A stretch of 7,695 nucleotides of DNA from Planctomycetota bacterium (GCA_021160625.1 JAGHCE010000021.1:1-7695); one strand, 5' to 3'; shown: positions 1-6,270, counted from the stretch's first letter. Notes: generated by a model not told the origin, from the sequence alone. Numbers and translations: made by a program.

Positions 1-2
1 CC

Positions 3-836
3 GGGCCGAGGGTTGCGGGGTATTGGTCGGTGTGTCCGGAAGGGCTGTCGCCTGAGATTCTCTCGCTCGTCGTGGCGTGGGGCTGCGTTCTCGTGGCGGC
101 GGCGGCGGTGGGGGTGCTTTTGTGGGGTGCAGTGTCGCTGGGCCAGAGGAGGGGCACGTTCGTCTCTGCCGTTACGCATGAGCTTCGCACGCCGCTTACG
201 ACCTTCCGGATGTACACCGAAATGCTGGCCGAGGATATGGTGCCGGACGACAAGAAGCGCAGGCGCTATATCGAGACGCTCCAGGCCGAGGCAAAGCGGC
301 TTTCTCACCTTGTGGAAAATGTGCTGTCCTACTCTCGGCTGGAAAACAGTCGGGCCACGGCGGCCACGGAGACGATTGTGCTGCGGGATTTCCTCCGGGG
401 GGTTGAGGAAAGGCTTGGCGAGCGCGAAAGACAGGCCGGTATGACGCTTGTCGTCGAGGAGCCTGACGCTGGGGGCCTTTGCGCCGAGGGCGACTCGTCG
501 GCGGTCCTGCAGATACTTTTCAACCTCGTGGACAACGCGTGCAAGTATGCCTCGCGGACAACCGACAGGCGCATTCACATCGAGTTGGGCCGGGCGGGCG
601 GTTTCGCGGTAATCAAGGTTCGCGACCACGGCCCCGGCATAGCCCGCAAGAACGCGCGCCGCTTTTTCCGGCCGTTCTGCAAGTCGGCTCGCGAGGCGGC
701 GGATTCCGCGCCCGGCGTCGGCCTGGGCCTGGCGATTTCCCGGCGTCTTGCCCGCAGGATGGGCGGCGACCTGCGGCTCGACAGAGACTCCCGCGAGGGC
801 GCCTCGTTCATTCTCATGCTCCCTGCCTGTTCATAG
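3..836 (+). CDS. Sensor histidine kinase, C-terminal part (5' end outside window)
   Basis: The visible part carries the membrane anchor and the whole kinase core of a two-component sensor. Counting from the GTG at 30, a hydrophobic segment at residues 11-37 is a transmembrane helix. The HisKA dimerisation and phosphoacceptor domain follows, with H-box SAVTHELRTPLTTFR (phosphorylated His50). The HATPase domain has an N-box (NLVDNACKYA, about 166-174), a G1 box (DHGPGI, 199-204) and a G2 box (GVGLGLAISRRL, 229-240). By family knowledge it autophosphorylates on His50 and passes the phosphate to a response regulator; none is present in the window. The frame stays open to the left edge and the GTG at 30 has no Shine-Dalgarno sequence, so the start and the sensor region almost certainly lie upstream. 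The signal sensed cannot be told. The gene ends just before repeats, and the hairpin at 916-930 could end its transcript. Kinase identity is certain; 5' truncation is very likely. Confidence 0.93.
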   Translation, partial: GPRVAGYWSVCPEGLSPEILSLVVAWGCVLVAAAAVGVLLWGAVSLGQRRGTFVSAVTHELRTPLTTFRMYTEMLAEDMVPDDKKRRRYIETLQAEAKRLSHLVENVLSYSRLENSRATAATETIVLRDFLRGVEERLGERERQAGMTLVVEEPDAGGLCAEGDSSAVLQILFNLVDNACKYASRTTDRRIHIELGRAGGFAVIKVRDHGPGIARKNARRFFRPFCKSAREAADSAPGVGLGLAISRRLARRMGGDLRLDRDSREGASFILMLPACS

Positions 837-840
837 CCCC

Positions 841-865
841 TCCTCCCCAAGGGGGGGGCTTCGCC
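841..865 (+). repeat. Broken copy of hairpin module 1
   Basis: This segment begins TCCTCCCCAA, runs through eight G and ends CTTCGCC. It matches 902-927 except for one G fewer. The right arm then stops after GCC, so the full stem seen in the neighbouring copy is lost. It begins five bases after the histidine kinase stop codon. It looks like a partial tandem duplication of the start of the cassette at 902, offset by 61 bases. Confidence 0.75.
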
Positions 866-901
866 AACATTATCCGGCCTGACCGTGTATGGCAGATGCC
901 T

Positions 902-1017
902 TCCTCCCCAAGGGGGGGGGCTTCGCCCCCTTTCTGCTATGGGGGGCCACGGGCGTTGCCCGTGGCAATCAACTGACCATCTGACCTTCCGCGGGCGAGG
1001 CATTGTCTCGCCCCTAC
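902..1017 (+). repeat. Three-hairpin intergenic repeat cassette, copy A
   Basis: Three inverted repeats lie in a row. Module 1 is GGGGGC-TTC-GCCCCC (916-930) followed by TTTCTGCTATG. Module 2 is GCCACGGGC-GTT-GCCCGTGGC (946-966), a perfect 9-bp stem. Module 3 is GGGCGAGGC-ATT-GTCTCGCCC (993-1013), 9 bp with one G-T pair, preceded by CTGACCTTCCGC and followed by CTAC. The same modules occur in the same order and orientation at 6070-6178, with different but still complementary stems. This resembles REP/BIME-type or MITE-like dispersed palindromes. No transposase is present in the window. Confidence 0.8.
916..935 (+). terminator. Terminator-like hairpin, possible end of the histidine kinase transcript
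   Basis: A 6-bp GC stem (GGGGGC/GCCCCC) with a TTC loop is followed by TTTCT on the plus strand, 80 bases after the kinase stop codon. The T-tract is short, so termination would be weak. It is also module 1 of the repeat cassette, so any terminator role may be incidental. Confidence 0.4.
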
Positions 1018-1089
1018 CTTGTATTCCTTTGTATCTGAGCGTCTTGTGGTGAAAGCGAATGGCGCAGACACGCGGGCAAGCCTTTGCAG

Positions 1090-1111
1090 AACGGTGGCAC
1101 AACGGTGGCAC
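1090..1111 (+). repeat. Perfect 11-bp tandem duplication
   Basis: AACGGTGGCAC occurs twice head to tail (1090-1100, 1101-1111) and is followed by AA. It lies in the loop of a possible long stem formed by 1076-1085 and 1113-1122, in the untranslated stretch before the acetyltransferase. Two units are too few to call an array. It may be a direct-repeat protein site or a simple duplication. Confidence 0.8.
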
Positions 1112-1196
1112 AAGGGGCTTGCAGGACGACCGGCGGCGACGTAGGATTGCCTGCGTGCGGGGTTTCGAAGGGAGTCTACGGAAGGGAATCGCGTTT

Positions 1197-1784
1197 ATGG
1201 AAAAAAAAGAACGGGGAGTGCCCGTAGTAATGGTTCTAAAAGACCTGGAGGGTGTGCCGGAAGCCGCGTTGCCGGAGCCCTTCACGATACGGCGCTATGC
1301 GGAGGGGGACGAGGAGAACTGGACCAACATCCATCTCGAAGCGGACCTTTACAGCGATATCACCCCTGAGCTTTTCGGGGAGGAGTTCGGTCACGACCGG
1401 AAAATGCTCGCCCAGCGCCAGTACTACCTGTGCGACGGCGACGGGAAGACCGTCGGTACCACGACGGTGTGGACCAATGCGGACTTCCCAGAGAAGAACT
1501 GGGGCCGCATTCACTGGGTGGCCATAGTCCCTTCGGCGCAGGGCAAGGGGCTGGCCAAGCCGCTCTTGTCGGTGTGCCTCAAGCGTATGAAGGAACTCGG
1601 CCATAACGGGGCGTATCTTGACACGTCGTCGGTCCGGGTGCCGGCGATCAACCTGTACATAAGATACGGTTTTGTCCCCCATATTGCAAAAGCCGAAGAC
1701 GCCGAGACCTGGCGCGCGATAGGCGAGAAGGTAAAGGACGAGTTCAAGGCGGTAATCGACGCGGCGATCGCTGCGAGGTCTTAG
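1197..1784 (+). CDS. GNAT-family N-acetyltransferase
   Basis: This 195-residue protein has the GCN5-related N-acetyltransferase fold, which moves an acetyl group from acetyl-CoA to an amine. The pyrophosphate-binding motif A is IHWVAIVPSAQGKGLAKPLL (105-124), whose QGKGLA (115-120) fits the Q/R-x-x-G-x-G/A signature. Motif B follows in AINLYIRYGFVPH (150-162). The opening PVVMVLKDLEGVPEAALPEPF resembles the start of similar GNAT proteins, so I place the start at the ATG at 1197, with GGAAGG about 11 bases upstream. An ATG at 1230 with GGGGAG upstream would remove part of that conserved opening. The frame also runs upstream to an ATG at 1059, but the added part looks non-coding. A run of eight A (1201-1208) right after the start codon is a possible slippage site. 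The substrate cannot be inferred. The gene lies 61 bp before the secreted lyase-like gene, and co-transcription is possible but unproven. Confidence 0.85.
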   Translation: MEKKERGVPVVMVLKDLEGVPEAALPEPFTIRRYAEGDEENWTNIHLEADLYSDITPELFGEEFGHDRKMLAQRQYYLCDGDGKTVGTTTVWTNADFPEKNWGRIHWVAIVPSAQGKGLAKPLLSVCLKRMKELGHNGAYLDTSSVRVPAINLYIRYGFVPHIAKAEDAETWRAIGEKVKDEFKAVIDAAIAARS

Positions 1785-1832
1785 GCTGCTTCCCCTTGCA
1801 CCGGAGTTGATGCCGGGCTGCTGGTGACAGTT

Positions 1833-1837
1833 GGAGG
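1833..1837 (+). promoter_or_regulatory. Ribosome binding site deciding the lyase-like start
   Basis: GGAGG lies 8 bases before the ATG at 1846. A second ATG at 1864 also has AAGGAG six bases upstream. Only the 1846 start gives the Arg/Lys-rich n-region (MRKER) a signal peptide needs, so I choose it. Confidence 0.7.
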
Positions 1838-1845
1838 CTGTGGAT

Positions 1846-4779
1846 ATGCGTAAGGAGCGGACAATGTGGTGTGTTGGAATGCTTGTTGCCTGTGCGTTGT
1901 TTGCGAGCCTGGCGGTGAGTCTCGAAGCGGCACCGGTAACTCCGGCGCCGGTGGTCCCGAGCGCGCCGTCTTACCGCGCGGTGGTCGTTGCCTTGCCACC
2001 GGACATTGAGGGGCCGAATCCGCTGGCGGATGCCGCCTGGGAACAGGCGGAAGTCTTCGGGTCGCTCTATGCCAAGGGTATGCCCGAAGCCGATGACAGG
2101 CACACAGAGGTGCGGATGCTTATCTGCAGCGGCACGCTCTACATCGGCGCGCGTTGCGCCGAGCCGAAGTTGGACGGTGTAAAGCCCGGCGAAAAAGAGA
2201 TGATGACCCGTTGGGACGGCGAGGAAACCCTGACCGACGACCTCGTGGACCTGTACTTTACCCAGACCAGTGAGGCGGTTTTTCCATACGTGCGGATAAT
2301 GATAAACGCCGCCGGCCACTGCAGGGCACTTTGCTACCCGAGGCCCTTTGGCCAGTACAAGGAAACAGTTCCTTTCGAGGAGCTCGACGCCGGCGGCATC
2401 CGCGTGCGCACCGGCACATCCGAGACCGGCTGGTGGGTGGTTGCGGCGATACCGACCGCCGAATTCGGAATTCCCGAGCGAGAGTGCTACGCGAACGTCT
2501 TGCGCAATCGTACCAGCGATAACTCCCGCTACGGGTGGGTCCAATTGGAGGCCCGGTCGGTCAATTGCCCGTACTACTTCGGACACATTGTCGCCACGGA
2601 TCGTCCGCTCGAACCGCGGGCGAGCCTTGCCCTGCCGGCGACGCTTGCCGTGGGCGCAAACCGCCTGCACCTTGACGACTGGGAGGATGATTTCCATCTG
2701 CGCGTGGCCGGCAAGGAGGTACCGGTGGACGAGGCCGGTGACGCCGCAGTGGAGATAGATGATCGAGGCACGGTTTTCGTCGATATCCTCGACTCGGCGG
2801 GCAAGGCCATCCAAACATACAGGGCAAACATCAAGCGTCCGTTCATCGTGGAAGCGGCGGAAGCTTTCGTGGCCGATATGGACAAGCCGCTGCGGTTGAC
2901 CCTGCGGCTCAACATCGTGGCCGGTACAGCCGCCGACGTCGCAGTTGAAGTCCTCCAGAACGGCAAGCGCATCGGCCACAAGAGCGTCGAACTGGCTTCG
3001 GGCCTGCATAACGTGGAGATGCCGCTCTCCGACGGCAAGGCAGGCGAGGTTCGCATATTTGCAACGGCCAATGTACCCGGATTGTCGCAGGAGCCGATTC
3101 GCCTGACGGCTTTCCACTGGTACCTGCGAGGAGTAGCGCAGACCGAGGTCGACCGATTTCGGGAGGGGATCGACGACTTGGACTTACGTGGGCTCTACCG
3201 TGCGGGCACAGCCGATGCAGGCAATTTCCTGAGGCTGACCCAGGGCGGCGACGGGCGCTACAGATTTGTAAGCGAATCGGGCGAACTCCACCGAAGCGAG
3301 TGGTTCTACTGCGGGGTGTATACGTTGGCCCTTCTGTACAAGGCGGACTGGCCTGAGAACCCCTGGCGCGGTGACGAGCGGTTCCTGGCATCGGCGGTTG
3401 CGGGGATGGAGGCCGGGATTGATCCCGGCGGCGAATACACGGCGGGGGGCTACGACAGGCACCTGCAGGCATACCTCCTGGTGTACGAACTGTTGCACGA
3501 TGAGGTCGAGCCCGAGAGGGCCGAGTACTGGTACAAGCGCCTCGTGGAGATTACCGAAGGCGTCCTTGACAACCCCGTGCACCCGGCCGAATCGCTGTGC
3601 AGTTTGTACAGCGATTACATCGGTACGTCAACGAACCACTTCGCCTACTTCGCGGCTGATGTGTACACCGCCGGCAGGGTGCTGGAGAGGCCTGACTGGC
3701 TGCAGCTCGGGGAAACGCTTATGCTGCGGCTGGCCGCCCACGAGAAGGACGGCGGCTTCCACGAGCGCCGCGACGTGCCGGTGGTGGGCTACAACTGGCT
3801 GTCGGTGAACGCCCTTGGGGAATACTATTTCCAGAGCGGTGACGAGCGGGTCCTGGCGAACCTCAAACGCTGCGCGGAGTTTTGTTGCCGGACGATGCTG
3901 CCGAACCTCACGATAATGCTCGCCTGGGACGGGCGCACAAACGCCTACTGGACGCCGATGTACGGGCACTTCGTGCTTTTGCTGACGCCGCACGGACGCG
4001 CCCTGGCTCATAAGCGCGCCTTGCGTGACATTTCCTCGACGAGCCGCCCAGGACGCTTCAACCCGGAGTACTGGTTCCGGATGGCCGAAAACGCCGTCTA
4101 TGCCGTGCCCGGCGAAGAGGCGGGCCTGCCGGAGGAAGAGGAATTCGTCTTTCTCGCCGGCCGCGGGCTGATTATGCGCCGCGAGGGGTTCATTTACGGG
4201 CTCTGTGCCATTTGCGTGCCGCCGACGAAGCGGCGCTTCTGGCTGGATCCGCAGAACACCGTTGAGCTTCATCACGCTCGGACCGGCCCCATCCTCCACG
4301 GCGCCAATTCCTACGACCACCCGGAGGGAGGCTCATTCTTCAAGAGAGGCACCGACGGGACCGTGTTCCTGCCGAAGGACGGTACAATCGAAAGGCTCCC
4401 CGGCGGCGGGCATATCGTGCGGCTGGAGTTCGATACGTTTACGACCAGGCTCAGCTGCCGGGTGCTTGGCGCGGCGACGGCCGAGGTGAGAGTCGAGCTT
4501 CTCTCCAGCGAGGGCGACACACCGGTGGTGTACAGTTTCTTCCCGGCGGTCTCCAAGGCCGAAGAGCCCTTGGTCGAGGATGCAGGCAGGACACTCAAGT
4601 TCGGCGACGTCACCCTGCAGTGCAGCCGCCCGGTGGAAATCGAGAGAGATTTCAAGATAACGAGCCCCTACGGGCTTACTCGGACCGTCGATACGAAGCC
4701 CGTCCGGGCGTACGTCAACCTTGAGGAAAAGCACCCGTTCCTGCTGCGGGTGGAGATTGAGAAGAATCCCGGCCGGTAG
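1846..4779 (+). CDS. Secreted CBM9-like plus heparinase/alginate-lyase-like toroid protein
   Basis: This 977-residue protein starts with a Sec signal peptide: basic MRKER, hydrophobic residues 7-26, likely cut after A28 (LEA|AP). Residues about 53-210 form a CBM9/DOMON-like sugar-binding beta-sandwich. It opens with D-I-E-G and a conserved ADAAW, has LYIGARC in the middle and ends in GWWVVAAIP (195-203). Residues about 210-425 look like beta-rich linker or Ig-like domains. Residues about 430-740 are alpha-helical and rich in Trp, Tyr and His, as in the alpha/alpha-toroid of chondroitin AC, alginate and heparinase II/III lyases. GTSTNHFAYF (N597, H598) and GYNWLSVN (648-655) are candidate active-site strips. 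Residues about 760-977 form a beta-sandwich beginning near RFWLDPQNTVELHH (797-810). The fold call is good, but I cannot assign a polysaccharide lyase family, a substrate or proof of catalysis. It acts outside the cytoplasm. Its 3' end overlaps the convergent fucosidase gene by 65 bp. Confidence 0.8.
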   Translation: MRKERTMWCVGMLVACALFASLAVSLEAAPVTPAPVVPSAPSYRAVVVALPPDIEGPNPLADAAWEQAEVFGSLYAKGMPEADDRHTEVRMLICSGTLYIGARCAEPKLDGVKPGEKEMMTRWDGEETLTDDLVDLYFTQTSEAVFPYVRIMINAAGHCRALCYPRPFGQYKETVPFEELDAGGIRVRTGTSETGWWVVAAIPTAEFGIPERECYANVLRNRTSDNSRYGWVQLEARSVNCPYYFGHIVATDRPLEPRASLALPATLAVGANRLHLDDWEDDFHLRVAGKEVPVDEAGDAAVEIDDRGTVFVDILDSAGKAIQTYRANIKRPFIVEAAEAFVADMDKPLRLTLRLNIVAGTAADVAVEVLQNGKRIGHKSVELASGLHNVEMPLSDGKAGEVRIFATANVPGLSQEPIRLTAFHWYLRGVAQTEVDRFREGIDDLDLRGLYRAGTADAGNFLRLTQGGDGRYRFVSESGELHRSEWFYCGVYTLALLYKADWPENPWRGDERFLASAVAGMEAGIDPGGEYTAGGYDRHLQAYLLVYELLHDEVEPERAEYWYKRLVEITEGVLDNPVHPAESLCSLYSDYIGTSTNHFAYFAADVYTAGRVLERPDWLQLGETLMLRLAAHEKDGGFHERRDVPVVGYNWLSVNALGEYYFQSGDERVLANLKRCAEFCCRTMLPNLTIMLAWDGRTNAYWTPMYGHFVLLLTPHGRALAHKRALRDISSTSRPGRFNPEYWFRMAENAVYAVPGEEAGLPEEEEFVFLAGRGLIMRREGFIYGLCAICVPPTKRRFWLDPQNTVELHHARTGPILHGANSYDHPEGGSFFKRGTDGTVFLPKDGTIERLPGGGHIVRLEFDTFTTRLSCRVLGAATAEVRVELLSSEGDTPVVYSFFPAVSKAEEPLVEDAGRTLKFGDVTLQCSRPVEIERDFKITSPYGLTRTVDTKPVRAYVNLEEKHPFLLRVEIEKNPGR

Positions 4780-6061
4780 GGCACGGCGCGCTCGGCTGCT
4801 TGCCTGCGTCGCCTGTGAGCCACTTCGACAGGTCCTTTTCCTTGAGGGCGCGGGGCTTGCCGTCGAAGCGGACCTTGATGACCGATACGCAGGGGTCGGG
4901 CGGCCTTCTGGGCAGGCCGGAAATGACAAGCCGGCCGTTTTGCTCCAATTTCACCTTGAGCCGCTCGCCCGTGGCAAGAAGCGTCGCCGAGCGGGGCTTG
5001 GTGTCGACCAGCGGCATGACGGCTTCGGTCCCTGGCCAGCGGAAAACGTTGAGGTAACCGGTGTTGCCCCTGCGGGTCCACATACCGATCATCTCGCTTG
5101 TGAGTTCACAGCGCTCGCAGCCATAGACGGCCTCGCCGTTTACCTTGAGCCAGGCGCCTATTGCCCTAAGCCTGTCGGTTTCTTCCCTGCGGACGGTGCC
5201 GTCGGGCTTCGGGCCGATATTGAGGAGGTAATTGCCTTCGCCGGCGGCTGCAGTTACGAGATATTGCAGCAACTGCGGCACGGTCTTCATATTGGGATTG
5301 TTCCGGATGTACCCCCAGCCGAATCTGTCCCCCATCGTCATACAGGATTCCCAGCCGCGGCCGTGCTTGGAGGCGGTGACGTGCTGCTCCGGGGTATCGA
5401 GGTCTTCGGCAAGGCCCGAGCGGTTGTTAATGAGAATATGCGGCTGGAGGCTGCGGACCATTGCGTTGAGTTTCCTCGCCTTCCAGAAGCGGGCCATCTT
5501 CGCCATCGGGATATCCTCGGCGGGGTTCCAGTAGCCGTCGTACCAGAGGATGTCGATCTTGCCGTAGCGAGTCATCAGTTCTCTGACCTCGGCGTGGATA
5601 CGGTCGACGAGCGCCCTGGCCGAGGCGGGGTATTTCTCGGGCTCGAAGTATCCCGGACAGCGCCAGTCGAGAAGCGAGTAGTAGAGGCCCACTTTCAACC
5701 CTGCCTTCCGGGAGGCGTTGACGAACTCGGCGACGAAGTCACGGCCCGCGGTGGTCTTCACGGAATTGAAGTCGTTCGCGTCGCTGTCCCACAGGGAAAA
5801 CCCGTCATGGTGGCGGGTGGTCATCACGATGTATTTCGCACCGGCTTCCTTGGCGAGGGTCGTCCAAGCCGACGCGTCGAATTTGCGGGGGTTGAACTTG
5901 GCGGCGAGTTCGCGGTAGTCGGCCGCCGGAATGCGCTCATTGTACATTGCCCACTCGCCGCGCTCGGTAAGCGAGTACAGCCCGAAATGGACAAACATCC
6001 CGAACTGGGCCTTGTGAAACCACTTTATCCGCTCGTCGTAGGAAAGCACTGTCTTCGACAA
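4715..6061 (-). CDS. GH29 alpha-L-fucosidase
   Basis: This 448-residue glycoside hydrolase removes terminal alpha-L-fucose by a retaining mechanism. The N-terminal (beta/alpha)8 barrel starts in typical GH29 style with RIKWFHKAQFGMFVHFGLYS (11-30). RHHDGFSLWDS (83-93) and DILWYDG (170-176) follow, and D175 is the expected nucleophile. GWESCMTMGDRFGWGYI (236-252) and YLLNIGPKPDG (278-288) are further family signatures. The acid/base residue varies between GH29 subfamilies and I do not assign it. Residues about 320-405 are the usual small C-terminal beta domain. The last 30 or so residues (KQPSAPCPTG onward) are low-complexity, overlap the 3' end of the lyase-like gene and are probably not functional. 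The start is a TTG with GGGGAG 8 bases upstream; an in-frame stop lies a short way further up and the next Met is residue 22, inside the conserved core. No signal peptide is visible, so a cytoplasmic location is inferred. Function is firm; the natural glycan is unknown. Confidence 0.93.
   Translation of the reverse strand: MSKTVLSYDERIKWFHKAQFGMFVHFGLYSLTERGEWAMYNERIPAADYRELAAKFNPRKFDASAWTTLAKEAGAKYIVMTTRHHDGFSLWDSDANDFNSVKTTAGRDFVAEFVNASRKAGLKVGLYYSLLDWRCPGYFEPEKYPASARALVDRIHAEVRELMTRYGKIDILWYDGYWNPAEDIPMAKMARFWKARKLNAMVRSLQPHILINNRSGLAEDLDTPEQHVTASKHGRGWESCMTMGDRFGWGYIRNNPNMKTVPQLLQYLVTAAAGEGNYLLNIGPKPDGTVRREETDRLRAIGAWLKVNGEAVYGCERCELTSEMIGMWTRRGNTGYLNVFRWPGTEAVMPLVDTKPRSATLLATGERLKVKLEQNGRLVISGLPRRPPDPCVSVIKVRFDGKPRALKEKDLSKWLTGDAGKQPSAPCPTGRDSSQSPPAAGTGAFPQG
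4777..4788 (+). repeat. Stop-codon motif TAGGGCACGGCG
   Basis: The TAG is the stop codon of the lyase-like gene. The same motif with one extra G (TAGGGGCACGGCG, minus strand, 6270-6258) contains the stop codon of the aldolase gene. It may be half of a hairpin repeat of the GTAGGGGC...GCCCC type, but no matching second arm lies next to it here. Confidence 0.45.
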
Positions 6062-6069
6062 AGTGTTTT

Positions 6070-6075
6070 CTCCCC
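6070..6075 (-). promoter_or_regulatory. Ribosome binding site of the fucosidase, inside a repeat
   Basis: Read on the minus strand this is GGGGAG, 8 bases before the TTG start. The same bases are the first six of repeat cassette B (CTCCCC on the plus strand), so the repeat supplies the apparent Shine-Dalgarno sequence. It lies directly beside the cassette's first hairpin, which could affect access to it. Confidence 0.6.
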
Positions 6076-6076
6076 G

Positions 6077-6096
6077 GGGGTCTTCGACCCCTTTTT
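6077..6096 (+). terminator. Terminator-shaped hairpin of cassette B, plus strand
   Basis: A perfect 6-bp stem GGGGTC/GACCCC with a TTC loop is followed by five T and then GC. As sequence it is a compact intrinsic terminator for plus-strand transcription. No plus-strand gene ends just before it. It would at most stop transcripts running antisense to the fucosidase. On the minus strand it lies in the fucosidase leader without a T-tract. Confidence 0.4.
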
Positions 6097-6178
6097 GCTA
6101 TGTGACACTAGCAGTATTGTAGGTGGGCTTCAGCCCACGTGGCTGACCTTCCGCGGGCGCAATGAATTGCGCCCCTAC

Positions 6179-6267
6179 GGGTGGTGCGTGTGCTACGGGG
6201 GGGGGTACGCCACACCCCCCTGGCGCACAAATTTCACCCGCCTCTGCAGGCTTGCCCCGCCGTGCCC
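6179..6267. other. Short GC-rich intergenic tail with a nine-G run
   Basis: No gene is seen. A run of nine G lies at 6197-6205. CGCCA and TGGCG (6208-6212, 6221-6225) form a weak inverted repeat around a C-rich loop. Read on the minus strand, the segment next to the aldolase stop contains GGGCAAGCC then TGCAGA. This resembles 1074-1090, where GGGCAAGCC and TGCAGA are separated by two extra T, so it may be another dispersed repeat fragment. I find no convincing promoter for the fucosidase: a TACAAT (minus, 6121-6116) has no matching -35 box. Confidence 0.5.
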
Positions 6268-6270
6268 CTA
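6258..6270 (-). repeat. Stop-codon motif TAGGGGCACGGCG
   Basis: On the minus strand the TAG is the aldolase stop codon. The motif differs by one G from that at 4777-4788, which contains the stop codon of the lyase-like gene. CCCTAC (6266-6271) and GTAGGG (6277-6282) could also form a 6-bp stem across the stop codon. Confidence 0.45.

Larger units (their letters stand above)
837..1196. other. 360-bp intergenic region filled with repeats, no gene
   Basis: No convincing coding sequence lies here. The left half holds a broken copy of a repeat module (841-865) and a full three-hairpin cassette (902-1017). The right half holds a perfect 11-bp tandem duplication (1090-1111). GCAAGCC at 1076-1082 and GGCTTGC at 1116-1122 could pair around that duplication, extended inward by two G-T pairs and one T-A pair. 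An open frame starting at an ATG at 1059 runs through into the acetyltransferase, but the part before 1197 is Arg/Trp-rich, matches no known family and crosses the tandem repeat. I treat it as leader. I see no good promoter for the acetyltransferase. Confidence 0.7.
6070..6178 (+). repeat. Three-hairpin intergenic repeat cassette, copy B
   Basis: The order matches the copy at 902-1017. Module 1 is GGGGTC-TTC-GACCCC (6077-6091) followed by TTTTTGCTATG. Module 2 is GTGGGCT-TC-AGCCCAC (6123-6138). Module 3 is GGGCGCAAT-GA-ATTGCGCCC (6155-6174), preceded by CTGACCTTCCGC and followed by CTAC. CTGACCTTCCGCGGGCG (6143-6159) is identical over 17 bases to 981-997. Stem interiors differ between the copies but remain complementary. 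The cassette fills much of the gap between the aldolase and the fucosidase, and its left edge lies 8 bases from the fucosidase start codon. Confidence 0.8.

Noticed and set aside
479..976. 165-residue plus-strand frame across the kinase 3' end and repeats
   Set aside because: It is an out-of-frame shadow of the HATPase domain that runs on into the G-rich repeats.
841..1111. CRISPR-like array in the repeat-rich intergenic region
   Set aside because: Repeats differ in type and length, there is no regular spacer length, and no cas gene is nearby.
1059..1196. Longer N-terminus for the acetyltransferase from the ATG at 1059
   Set aside because: The extra 46 residues are Arg/Trp-rich, include the translated tandem repeat and do not resemble GNAT proteins; the ATG at 1197 matches the usual start.
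1882..1893. Possible lipobox LVAC in the lyase-like signal peptide
   Set aside because: The hydrophobic stretch before the Cys is only about seven residues, and the hydrophobic region continues well past it to a better signal peptidase I site (LEA|AP).
1744..3117. 457-residue minus-strand frame over the lyase-like gene
   Set aside because: It is antisense to a protein with signal peptide and CBM9-like domain; its translation shows no domain and it has no ribosome site.
6116..6144. Promoter for the fucosidase using TACAAT as -10 box on the minus strand
   Set aside because: At 17 or 18 bases the -35 position reads AGCCAC or CAGCCA, with no resemblance to TTGACA; TACAAT alone is not enough.
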